A DNA stretch of 64,000 nucleotides, from the NCBI GenBank assembly GCA_030770425.1, contig JASJFT010000003.1, positions 124,001 through 188,000 on the forward strand. The letters are read 5' to 3'. The position numbers and the translations under genes were made by a program. The stretch comes from Darksidea phi (lineage: Eukaryota > Ascomycota > Dothideomycetes > Pleosporales > Lentitheciaceae). Position 1 is the first letter of the stretch. Each line of letters starts with the position of its first letter. A model generated the notes under the pieces. It was not told the origin of the DNA. It saw nothing but the letters and a program-made list of their open reading frames with translations, and ran no database searches. Below are positions 10,537 to 20,551 of this stretch, in pieces.

Positions 10537-12035
10537 ATGCGTCTGTCTACGGTCTCGTTTGCTGCCACACTTTTGGCAATAGCATGTGCGAACGAGTTAC
10601 TTCTTGAGCGAGAGTTACCACCTCCAGTCGCGATCAATGCAGATTCGTATACGGACTGCGCGTCTGCGGCATGGCCTCCAACAGATGTTGGCGTCGAACT
10701 GGTGCCTCAAGCGCCTGACGATGAGTTGAAAGGACTGCTGGACGAGGTAGATCCCGCAAATATCGAAGCGACCATCAACAAGTTGGTATCATTTGGAACA
10801 CGCCATACATTATCTACACAAAACGACACCAAGCGCGGTATCGGCGCGGCGCGGGACTGGATCGCATCTGAATTTAGAAAGTATGCCAACACGTCGGATG
10901 GCAGAATGACGGTCAGCGTGCCTGGGTATATTCAGGGCGTGGCAAGCAGGGTCCCATTTCCGGTCAAAATCTCGAACGTACTAGCGACCATCAAAGGCTC
11001 AAGCGACCCTTCGAGAGTCTATGTTATGACCGGACATTACGATACTCGAGTCACGGACCCAAATGACTACACCTCTGACGCTCCAGGCGCAAATGATGAC
11101 GCTAGTGGAACCGCAAGTAAGTTCTGCCTTTCGATACCTACTTGCTCGAGATCTAACTGGTAGCAGTTGCGATGGAACTAGCACGTATCTTAGCGAAGAA
11201 GCAACCAAAAGCAACCATCATTCTCGGAGCTGTAGCGGGCGAGGAGCAAGGCCTCTACGGTTCTACTTTCTTTGCGCAAACGCTCAAGAACTCCAGCACC
11301 AACGTTGAAGGCATGCTCAACTGCGACATTGTTGGCTCTTCGACTGGAGATCGCGGACAAAAAGACCCATTCACCATCCGCGCATTCGCTCAAGGACCTC
11401 CTCCGAGCGAGAACACTACGGTTGCTGCACAGAGGCTGCAGATTGGTGGGGAGAACGATTCTCCTGCCCGCCAACTAGCCCGTTTCTCCTCTGAAGTTGC
11501 CGCGAATGACGCTACAGGCATGAACATAGCTATCATCTACCGTCTAGATCGCTTCCTCCGCGGCGGCGACCACTCGCCTTTTCTCCAAGCCGGTTACCCA
11601 GCGATCCGGTACACAGAGCCCAACGAGAACTACGCACATCAACATCAAAACGTGCGCACAGAGAACGGCACCGTTTATGGTGACCTCATTGAATTTGTCG
11701 ATTTTGACTACACCTCTCGTGTCGGTAAAGTCAATCTCGCAACAATCTGGTCGCTTTCGCAGGCACCCGGAATGCCACGCAATGTTACCGTTGATACCAG
11801 TGCGCTCGACAATAACACGAGATTAAAGTGGATTGTCTCAAGTGACCCTGATCTGGAGAGGTATGAGATCGTTTGGAGAGCGTCTACGGCGCCGCTTTGG
11901 ACGCATATGTTGGATGTCGGGAAGGTCGGCACTGTTACACTTCCTTTAAGTAAGGATAACGTTATCTTTGGGGTGAGAGCTGTGGGGTCGAATGGGTACA
12001 AGAGTCCGGCCGTGTATCCGTTCCCAGCAAGATAG
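10537..12035 (+). CDS. Secreted M28 zinc aminopeptidase
   Basis: Two exons (10537-11116 and 11167-12035) joined across a 50-nt intron (GTAAGT, branch TCTAACT, acceptor GCAG); ~482 aa. Residues 1-18 are a signal peptide ([18 protein letters not shown]). The family's two-zinc site is complete: His167 in GHYDTR, Asp187 in GANDDASG (bridging), Glu219/Glu220 in GEEQGLYGS (catalytic base and ligand), Asp247 in NCDIVGSS and His351 in NYAHQHQN. The intron falls exactly within the conserved [19 protein letters not shown] stretch, which confirms the splice. After ~residue 390 comes a fibronectin III-like domain ([10 protein letters not shown] ... [11 protein letters not shown] ... [13 protein letters not shown]), typical of one M28 subgroup. 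It probably removes N-terminal residues from extracellular peptides. Several N-x-T/S sequons fit secretion. Confidence 0.93.
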
Positions 12036-12875
12036 GAAACGTAGATTTGCAAGCATTATTCGGTGCTTTAACCGCTGGAAGGGAGCCAAATTGGAAAAAT
12101 GAGCTAGCTATACATGTTGCGCTTAACAAGACACAAGTGCTGAAGCCCAGACAAAGAAGCATATTAATAGGGGTTAGACACCGAACTACCGATACGTATA
12201 TCATGCCTGCATCGACCTCTAACCGCCTTCCGTCATACCGTAACCACAAGCCGGCGCTCCCTCCCTGAGAAAGACAGCTACTCTACACATCGCCTCGGCG
12301 ACATCATTTCCGGAATCCCTATTCTCCTCAAAGCGGCACTAGGCTTAACAGAGTACGGAAAGTTCCACGATAAAGAGCTAGAGGAGCTTGCGAAAATGAA
12401 GGCCAGCGCCGCTGAGACTATTCGATTCTATACGAGTTGTTCTCCTGTTCAGGTTGTCTTACGGTCTTTTCTTTGCGAGTCTTAAAGCTTGATCTCCCCC
12501 ACATGTCCTCTATTGTTCGTACATAGCTGACTGAGGCTGCCCAATGCCACCCCTAATCCCTAGATTCCACGGTCATGCGACGAGCGTTTGCTCCTCCTCT
12601 CAACACCGCCTGCTCTGAGGCCGCCAAACGCACCCAACCACAATCTTCCGACTAATAACACCATGAGGATTTGCTCTCGAGCGTTTGCTCCGCTACCCTT
12701 TCCACTCCAAATGCGTCACGGAGGCGACCTAGTCACATAAGCGCTTCCCGCTACACACATATCGTTTTGCTTTCCCAGCATGAGCTTCTGGTTTCCTTCA
12801 CCAACCTGTACTTGTACGCATCATCGTTAGCAGTCAGCGATTTCTCACGACTACAAATTAGTTATCTGCGTAGAG
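12036..12875. other. Intergenic with gene relic
   Basis: Apart from the fragment at 12267-12485, nothing coding is visible. The right ~350 bases are CT-rich and are the likely promoter of the next gene. Confidence 0.45.
12267..12485 (+). pseudogene. Fragment of an unidentified gene
   Basis: An open stretch ending TAA at 12483-12485 reads STHRLGDIISGIPILLKAAL and then EYGKFHDKELEELAKMKASA, which has the residue balance and helical periodicity of real protein. It has no start codon of its own. A short ATG-initiated frame (12203-12268) ends just where this one begins, one base out of phase, so the two may once have been continuous. The family is unknown to me. Alternatively it is the last exon of a gene whose upstream part has been lost. 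Confidence 0.3.
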
Positions 12876-13949
12876 ATGTCGTCTGAGATAGGCGTAGAAA
12901 CCGAGTTTCAGTAAGTTGTTGCCACCTGAGTATTGCGTATCCGGATTGTCTCCACGATCCTGTACAAGTGAGATTCGTGAGCTAACTATGGACAGCGACA
13001 CGGTCATGCGGGTTACGGATGATGTTGTACATGAAGGTGCCCAGTCCGCAGGTGAGGGCGACGGCCCCTCTGAGCCAAACACCTCTTGCGCCTCTCACCT
13101 CGACAACGATGGTAAGTGCATATAACAACCTGATACCATTCAGTACCGTTTCCATTAACAATCTCATCAGCCAATCACGATCCGAGGCCTTCCTCGGCCA
13201 CTGTTCCACCTACCGAATCTCCCCTCTTCGAGCCAATGGACGACGGCGATACCAATATGGAGGAAATCCCCACCCTTTCCGAACCCTCTTCCCCCATTCT
13301 CTCGCCTACCCTCCCCATGCTCGACGGCCTCAAGCGTGCCCGCGCCATCAAAGCAGAGATAAGCACCTCCCTCTCTATCCTCCAACCCAAGAAACCCGCC
13401 GCCATTCGCCGCCGTGTCGAAGCTGATCCCGAAAATCACCTCATCAAGACGCTTCGCCAAGACCACCATATGGGCTGGGACGCTATCGCCACCTATCTCA
13501 ACGAAGAACGCCTCAAGCGCGGCGAACCAGGTAACCTCACCACCCCAGCAGTCTACTCCCGCTTTGTCCGCAATGGTCCACGTATCGCTGCTGCGCTAGG
13601 GGAAGTTGGCTTCGACCCAAAGGACTACATGCACCTCCGCAATCCCGCACAGCATATTTCCTCTAGCAACCACACCAGCGCTAATCTGGGCTTTGGTATT
13701 GGTGCGGGTAGGAAGAGGGTTAGGCGGGAGGGTAAAGAGGAGCAAGAGCTTCGAAACAACGTGAGAAAAAGGAGCGCGCTAGCTGAGCAAGCGAGAGAGC
13801 TGGAGAAGGAGGATATGACGGAGATGCTTGTCAGTGCAGTTGCGATGGTGGAGAGGAACTTCTGGACATTTGTGGCGGATGAGTTGGAGAGGAGTTCTGC
13901 GAGGTTGTTTGAGCCGAGGGCTTGTGAGAGTCGTTTCCATGCCATCTGA
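12876..13949 (+). CDS. Conserved fungal protein with helix-rich DNA-binding-like core
   Basis: Three exons: 12876-12910, 12996-13111 and 13171-13949; ~309 aa. Donors are GTAAGTT and GTAAGTG, and branch CTAAC lies at 12982. For intron 2 an alternative acceptor at 13143 is also in frame and would add nine residues. The N-terminal third is acidic and Pro/Ser-rich. The core (ENHLIKTLRQDHHMGWDAIA ... YLNEERLKRGEP ... VYSRFVRNGPRIA) has the W-x-x-IA and aromatic spacing of Myb/SANT-like trihelical folds and recalls a fungal family of unknown function I have seen in many ascomycetes. A basic patch (GAGRKRVRREGKEE, ~residue 200) may be a nuclear localisation signal, followed by a charged coiled coil. 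Regulatory function is inference. Confidence 0.8.
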
Positions 13950-14664
13950 GGGTAACTGGTGACCATCATCGTTCTATGGAGCGGATGCTAACCTTGGACA
14001 GAGCCTGAGGTGGTTTCCCAGAATATACCAGTGAATTGGGACTGCATCTTTAGGATCAGTGTTTGTGATGGCTACATTCACTTTCCGGCGATGATGTGTT
14101 TACTTAGAGCGACCAGGTATTTGTTAGCAGCCCTGACACATATCACTCCTAGTTACTTGGCATAAACTCCTATTTGCGCTATCGAGAACAAAGTTGTATA
14201 AATAGCTTTCGGGTCCCCTCGGGCCTGGTTTTTGGGTGGATACGATAATCTTGCCGCCGTTGGCCCCGGTCGTAGGATATGATACGAGAATGATTTCGTT
14301 CCACAACATATACCACGCAAGTATTGCCGGCAGTGATGAATGCGGCTTGGTCATCTGTTAGGCACTCAGCTTTCGATTGAGAAGACCTTTCCGATCTACC
14401 AATGGAATCCCCTGGCCAAGCATGCGCACTGGTAAGCCGAACCACATCCAACCGCCCGAATAAGCCACTAGCGGGCCAGTGCATCAGCCGATGCAACACC
14501 CCCACCCTTGCTCCCTTCTCCGACACACATGCAGCGCACCTTCACCACGTTGATTTCATCGCAATGCAGGCACCCCACAAACATATTACGTACAAACGCG
14601 GGTAGATAAGCAATGTTTGCCACTGCGAGTATTTGCTGCGACCCTGTTGAAGTTATTTAGTGCT
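13950..14664. other. Intergenic
   Basis: No supported gene. Contains the 3' end of the preceding gene and, on the right, the leader of the transporter gene. Confidence 0.5.
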
Positions 14665-16353
14665 ATGTTTCCTTCCTCTTCATCAACGTCACACGGGCGA
14701 GGAAGTCCGCGCTATCGATACCAGATGTTGCCTTCCAAGGATATCGGCGTAGCGAACGTCGATGGATCGGAGCGAGAGGAGGGCGGGGAGCAGCAGAGAG
14801 GCCTTGGTGGAGTTGAAGTGGACGATGCGGCGGCTCTGCCGTGGAAGAAGCAGGCTTGGAGTGAGCTGAAGCTGTCTGGACATCGTAAGACGTGGGCTTG
14901 ATTCCAGCCTTATCTCTAGAATGGGTGACTTACCGCTAGGTACACCGGTGCTCTCGCTTTCAACGTCTGCAGCTTCATACTGCCGGCGCTATACTCTACA
15001 CTCTCCAAGTTATGGGTGGCTAATATCGACCCGTCGATGGTGGTCACCACAGATTCATATACCTACATCGGGGTCGTCGCCGAGGTTCTCAATGAGGGTC
15101 TCCCGCGTGCCGCATACCTCATCATTGGCGACAAAGCTTCTCGATCATTGCGGGAACGGATCGGCCTCACTCATACTCTCATACTCTTCCAGTCAGTGCT
15201 TGGACTGATCATGGGTATCGCCTTCTTAGCCGGAGCTTCAACGTTCGCTCGGGGCTTTGTTCCAGTGGAGGTTAGAGGAGCAAGCTTGACGTATGTTCGG
15301 ATATCAGCTTTCTCCGCCTTCAGTTCGGCAATCGAGTATGCGGTCAATACTTTCACACGTGCGCTTGACAAACCAGATATTCCACTCATCATCAGCTCCA
15401 CCAAGTTCGCTATCAACATCATCCTGGATCTGATTATCATATCGAAGTTCTACGTCGGTGGCGTAACGCCAACGGTCAACATGCAAGCTGGCATCTAGCT
15501 TGCTTGCAATATGACCTCTGCGTTCGTCGGACTCGCATACTTCATCTACACTACGAGTTTTATCAAGAGATCTGGTATCTACGGAGATACATCAGGCGAA
15601 ACAATCAAGCCCTCTTTGCCCGCTCTCAAAACGCTGGCTAGGCCGGGCTTCATGTTTTTCCTGGAATCCGCCATTCGTAACGCGCTTTATCTCTGGCTTG
15701 TCCACGGCATCGTCGCCATGGGAAGCAACTATGCTACTGCTTGGGGTGTCTTCTCAACTATCCGCTGGGGCCTTGTCATGGTTCCAGTCATGGCTCTTGA
15801 GGCCACCACCTCGACCTTTGTCGGACACTCATGGGGCGAGTTCAAGAAGGGTCTTGGGCCTGGAGTCAAACAAACTGAGACGAGCTGGCGCCAGCTATGG
15901 AGGATCATGCGCTGGGCCTTCTACTCCATTTGCATCGCCCTGGCAGTCGAAATCCCACTCTGCCTCCTAATGTCCTTCCTCGGCGCGCGACCGTTCGCAC
16001 GTTATATCTCGGGCTCGGATGAAGTTGCAAGGATTGCGGCGCACATGTGGCAGACGATTGACTGGTGCTACATCTTCTACGCCGTTTCTACGCAACTCGC
16101 CGCTATCCTAGTTGCGACGCGGCCGAAGTGCTATCTGTACCAGTCTTTGGTGTCGAACTTGGTATACGTGTTGCCCTGGGCTATAGCATGTGAAGTTACG
16201 AGCCTGAACCCGGAGCATGCGTGGACGTACCATAGTTTGGTGTTTGGCGGAAGCTTGGTGTTTTCGTTCTTTGATGTGTTGGTCGTGGATGGCATCTGGG
16301 CGTGGATGTTGAGTAAGGGAAATGCCAGGTTAGTGTCTGATCGGAAAGCATGA
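14665..16353 (+). pseudogene. MATE-type transporter gene with in-frame stop
   Basis: Exon 1 (14665-14891) encodes an acidic N-terminal tail; exon 2 (14940-16353) encodes about twelve membrane segments (e.g. [58 protein letters not shown]). The sequence ([39 protein letters not shown]) resembles a MATE-like export family found in ascomycetes, which would exchange cations for organic compounds at a membrane. Two defects are visible. A TAG at 15496-15498 interrupts the frame, with strong coding on both sides (TVNMQAGI before, LACNMTSAFVGLAYF after). The only donor that keeps the frame for intron 1 is GTGGGC at 14892, a poor site. A 36-nt intron ending at that TAG would also restore the frame but is too short. 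Probably a recent nonsense allele; a sequence error is possible. Confidence 0.7.
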
Positions 16354-18733
16354 TCCACTAGTGTGACTGTGCTGGAGGAACTGGAAGACCAAAGGGGTGG
16401 CTTAGATCATAGTCCTCATGAAGATTTGGGATAATGCGCGGTCGGGATAAGAGTTGTGCGTTGTATCTTTCAAATCAGCCCGTATAATCAAGTATCGGTC
16501 AAGCCTCTCTTGTCAGTCAACAAATCTTGCATATAGTTGTACGATATTGATAAAATGGACGAAGCCGATAATCGCCTAAACGAAACACTCTGAGCATATA
16601 GGACCGAGTCTAATCATTCCTGGTAATGCCAATCAAACCGTAATACAAAGCGCACAGTCTTCGAGCGAGAAGGAGAATGGAGCCCAGATTTGGGTCTACT
16701 TGATAGCGCGCCACCATTTGTCGAGTTCCCGTGCGGGGTAAAATCCCTAGCACACAACCCGAAAGCCAACATAAATATCGCGGAGGAAGCCGTAGAATGA
16801 GTCAGAGGGGCGTGGTCGTAGAGAACTTTCATGCGGAGCTTGCAAATAGCTTTCTTACGACGTGAATCCAGATATACATTTTTGACCATGGGTCGTTTGC
16901 GTTCTTGGAAGCCTTGATGGCAAACTCATTCAGGATTGATTCCTTGTGCGTAGAATTGTTATATGATCTGATTGTTAAGGCTTTTTTTAAGCTACAAGTC
17001 AAATCAAGTTTGAACCATTGACTGGTGGAGTACTAAAGTGAATTGCTTTTTGCCTGCCCTAACAGCGTGGCCACTACGGCATCTACCGACTTAGTCGCGG
17101 GCTGACTGACGTCTTAAACGCCATGATCTTGACATCTGGTGGCTTTATTGTGGCACACATATCTGATAACGTTTGTTGTGCTGACTGGTGGTCCCAAGTC
17201 CAAAGGATGCGAAACGCAACTTGAGAAACCCTTCGAGAACCTTCTAGTGGCTGCATATGCGCGACGTTCCCGCATCGTGGAGTCGATTCTCTCACCGATG
17301 GTTATTGCTAGCAAGCGAGACCTACACAGTGGAAGACGAAAGGTTTGGCGGAAAGTCTGCGATGGCTTTCAAGCCTCGCGATCTATCGTCAATGTAACGG
17401 CAGGCAATGCTGCTTCAAACAGAACCCTTTGAAATTTCGTTTTACTTCTTCTTGCACCTCTCACACCAATTTCACATGCTTTAATACCCCACCTTGGAGC
17501 TGAGATCCACGACATGAGTCAATCAAGACGGTTTGATGAGGGCAGCAAGCAGTGTACTAGTCGCCGGTGGCATGGATATGGGACGCTATCAACCCGCTTT
17601 ATGCACTAAGGTCAGGGACGTTGGGTTCAGATAATAGCGTGTCGCATAGCACCTGTGCACGGTCGCTCATCTCCACATAGTTCATGGAACACGGGATCTA
17701 TGTGCTCACGGTCCAATAACGGAAAGCGGAAACCATATTCGCGGCACCGGGGCCTGCCACTAAAGCAGCCAGCTTTGACAGCTGCTCTCAGCTGTCAAGC
17801 CACCTTGAGCTAGAGCTCAACCTTACAAGTTTTGCGCCACCTCGGTAGCCTTGCCCTTTTTGCTCGTCAGTCGAGGATGCAGCTTACCGCGCTAAAACTT
17901 CGCTTACTCGGTGGCTACCTTCGAGCTCGGCCGACTATAGCTTTAACGTGTTCTTAACGTATAGAAGGTTAGAGTTAGTTTAGATTATATTCGAGGATTG
18001 AGCGTGGTTGGCTGAGCTGTGTTCATGCATCAGTCCAATTTTAACCCCAACTTTGTTTGAACAACGCCCATCCTATTCGATCGTCCAACACAGGTGGTGC
18101 CACGATGCGACTCGCAACTTGGTGTGGCGAGGAATCTAACTTAAAATTCTGCACCTTATTAAGTAGATCACCGGCGAGGCGAGACGGGTAGAATGCTAGA
18201 AGCGCAGGGACAGGCGGTAGGTCAATTGTCGTACGCTAACGTGATGGAGACATAGCAGGATGGTGATGATGGACTTTCCGTGGGTATGTCTATTGTCTAC
18301 AACGAAGAAGATATAACGCGATAGAACAAATGCAGAGAAGAAAAACTGAAGTAAAAGCTAGCCTTAGTCCAGTTAAAAATCAATGGAAGTTTGTAAATGG
18401 GGATTTTTCGTGGCACGAAGAAACCTCAACTCAACTGTGTGGAGATTCAGCCGACTCAGGCTCGGACCGACTCAACTTGGCGCATGTCCACATTTTGGAC
18501 ACGAACCGTAAACTTTGCGGATCTGCCTCCCAATGCAATGCTTACGCCCGCTAGACGAACCCATAGCCTAGGTACAAAACCAGCGCCCTGGGTCTGGGCT
18601 AGACCCGTCCCCAGATTTTCGCCTTGGTACAGATCCTCGCTTTACAAAAGGATCGTTGAGGTCCCATGCTTACGGTCATTGGCAGGCGGATCCTCCTCCT
18701 TGAGATAATCGTCTCTTGTCCATCTTTTTCAGA
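16354..18733. other. 2.4-kb intergenic region with two palindromes
   Basis: No gene supported; the longest frames (e.g. 17139-17432) lack codon character. Two strong palindromes lie at 17775-17820 and are listed separately. The last 200 bases are the receptor promoter. Confidence 0.45.
17775..17820. repeat. Pair of adjacent perfect palindromes
   Basis: 17775-17784 TTGACAGCTG pairs with 17789-17798 CAGCTGTCAA across a 4-base loop. Six bases on, 17805-17811 TTGAGCT pairs with 17814-17820 AGCTCAA across AG. Each could form a hairpin or bind a dimeric factor. Confidence 0.6.
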
Positions 18734-20072
18734 ATGACAGACGCTATCTCCCCCCGCGGATCCGCAGTTATTGGGTGGACTTATGGCATGTTCAGCATCG
18801 CCACCCTTGTTGTACTTCTTCGGTTTTATGTGCGCGCGAAGATGATTCATATCGTTGGTCGAGAAGACATCCTGATCGCCATTTCGCTGGTACGTTCACC
18901 ACATACAAGGAAGGCTGCATCTAGAACTTAGGCTGAGTTCGTTACCCAAGGTTTCATCTCTTGTCATGAGCATATTCATGCATCGACGTAAGTTTTAGCT
19001 TGGTTTTCATAACGTGAAGAAGCTGACACACATCCAGAGGTTTCGATCGGGGGCCTGGGCCACCATTTTAACACTTTGACCCCAACCCAGATTCACCTTT
19101 TCAGCAAGGTACTACCAAACCCACCGATTGACTTCTGCATCTTACTGATACTGCTTTAGGCGGCCTACGTTGCCATTATCCCATACAACTCCAGCCTCTG
19201 CGCCACCAAGTTTTCTATTCTCTTCTTCTATCTCCGCATCTTTAGCGTGAAACGGTGGCGAAAAGTCTTCTATGCTGTTGTCTGCATATTAGTCCTATAC
19301 ACAATCTGGGTCCTAATCAACTCCATCTGGCCATGCTTTCCTATACGCGCTACATGGGACAAGACGGTGCATGGCTGGTGCTTCCCCCCTCTTAAGATGT
19401 GGTATTTGAATGCGGCCTTGAACTTGGTTACGGATATCTTAGTTGTCGCGTTACCGATACCTGCGCTCGCGTCGCTACAACTTCCAAGGAAGCAGAAGAT
19501 TGGTGTAACCATCGTATTCGCGCTGGGGTTCTTGTACGTTTTCACTCTCCTATCCCTTCAGCATCTGTGTTGAGGTCAAATGCTAATCTATGCGGTTCCC
19601 TGATAGTGTCTGCATCATATCCATCCTACGCCTCCCCTCCATACCTAAAGCCGCAAAATCCATGGACCCCACTTTCGATAACTGGGGTATCGCCATCTGG
19701 AGCATCATCGAAGTCAACGCAGCGATCGTCGGCGCGTGCCTCCCGACGCTGAGACCCCTCGTAGGACTCGTATTCCCCAACCTATTCTCATCGATACACA
19801 CAGACCCCCATTCGTATTATCAGCACAGCAAAGGCGCGGATCGTACAGCTACAAACATGTACGGTAGCGGTACAGGAAAACCTGCCACTGTCGGAACGAA
19901 GGCTGACTATTCGAGCTCGAAAAACGTACTCTCAGATGAAGATGATGTTGAGTTGACGGAAATGGAGATACGTACGGCAATGGCGCACGCGGGAGGGGCG
20001 GACGACACAAGAAGCGAGGTTACAACAGAGAGAAGCATGGATGGTTGGCGTAAGGTTGAGGATGCGGTGTAG
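18734..20072 (+). CDS. PTH11/rhodopsin-domain seven-helix receptor-like protein
   Basis: Five exons: 18734-18889, 18951-18987, 19038-19108, 19160-19533 and 19607-20072; ~367 aa. The second exon is only 37 nt. I chose its acceptor (CCCAAG, 18950) because it alone lets all exons join in frame and yields the expected run EDILIAISL, VSSLVMSIFMHR, VSIGGLGHHFNTLT. That matches the fungal rhodopsin domain (G-L-G-x-H after helix 2, then K-x-SI-x-FFYLRIF after helix 3). The domain has seven membrane helices (e.g. YAVVCILVLYTIWVLINSIW, WYLNAALNLVTDILVVALPI). The ~100-residue cytoplasmic tail is acidic and Ser/Thr-rich. Members of this family include Pth11-like surface sensors, but they lack a CFEM domain when they start as this one does. 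Ligand unknown. Confidence 0.88.
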
Positions 20073-20551
20073 TTGTCGAGGCATGCATTCACAAAGCCGA
20101 CTTGTCGTCATAAATTGCTTTGATATCATCAGTTGGAAGATCGATGATCCAGTTGCTGGAGACGCTAGTGAAGCGACGAAAGGACTGTAGTCTGTAGTCT
20201 TGTTGATGGAAGCAGAGATCTTGCTCTAATATGGAAGCTCTGAGCTCTAAGCTAGAATAGATGGCTAGTAACTCATGCTCAGTGCCTTCAACGCTTCCCG
20301 GTTTCTAAGCCCCAATCACAAGTTCTCCGACGCCCAATTAGCGTAAAGGATACGATATGCACCTCGGCCATGGCCGCGAATGGAAGCACAGCGAAAGTTC
20401 CCCCCTCCTTCCCAGCTTCCCGCTTCGAACTGTTTAGGTATTCAATTTTTACACGGTCATCTCTCGCTTTCAGCTCAGTTCAACTCGCAATGATATCCAT
20501 CAAAACCTTGCTAACATCCTCTGAATGCCCCCGCCCCTCCGTCCACAATGT
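20073..20551. other. Intergenic between convergent genes
   Basis: Nothing beyond probable 3' untranslated sequence of the receptor and the protease genes is seen. Confidence 0.5.
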
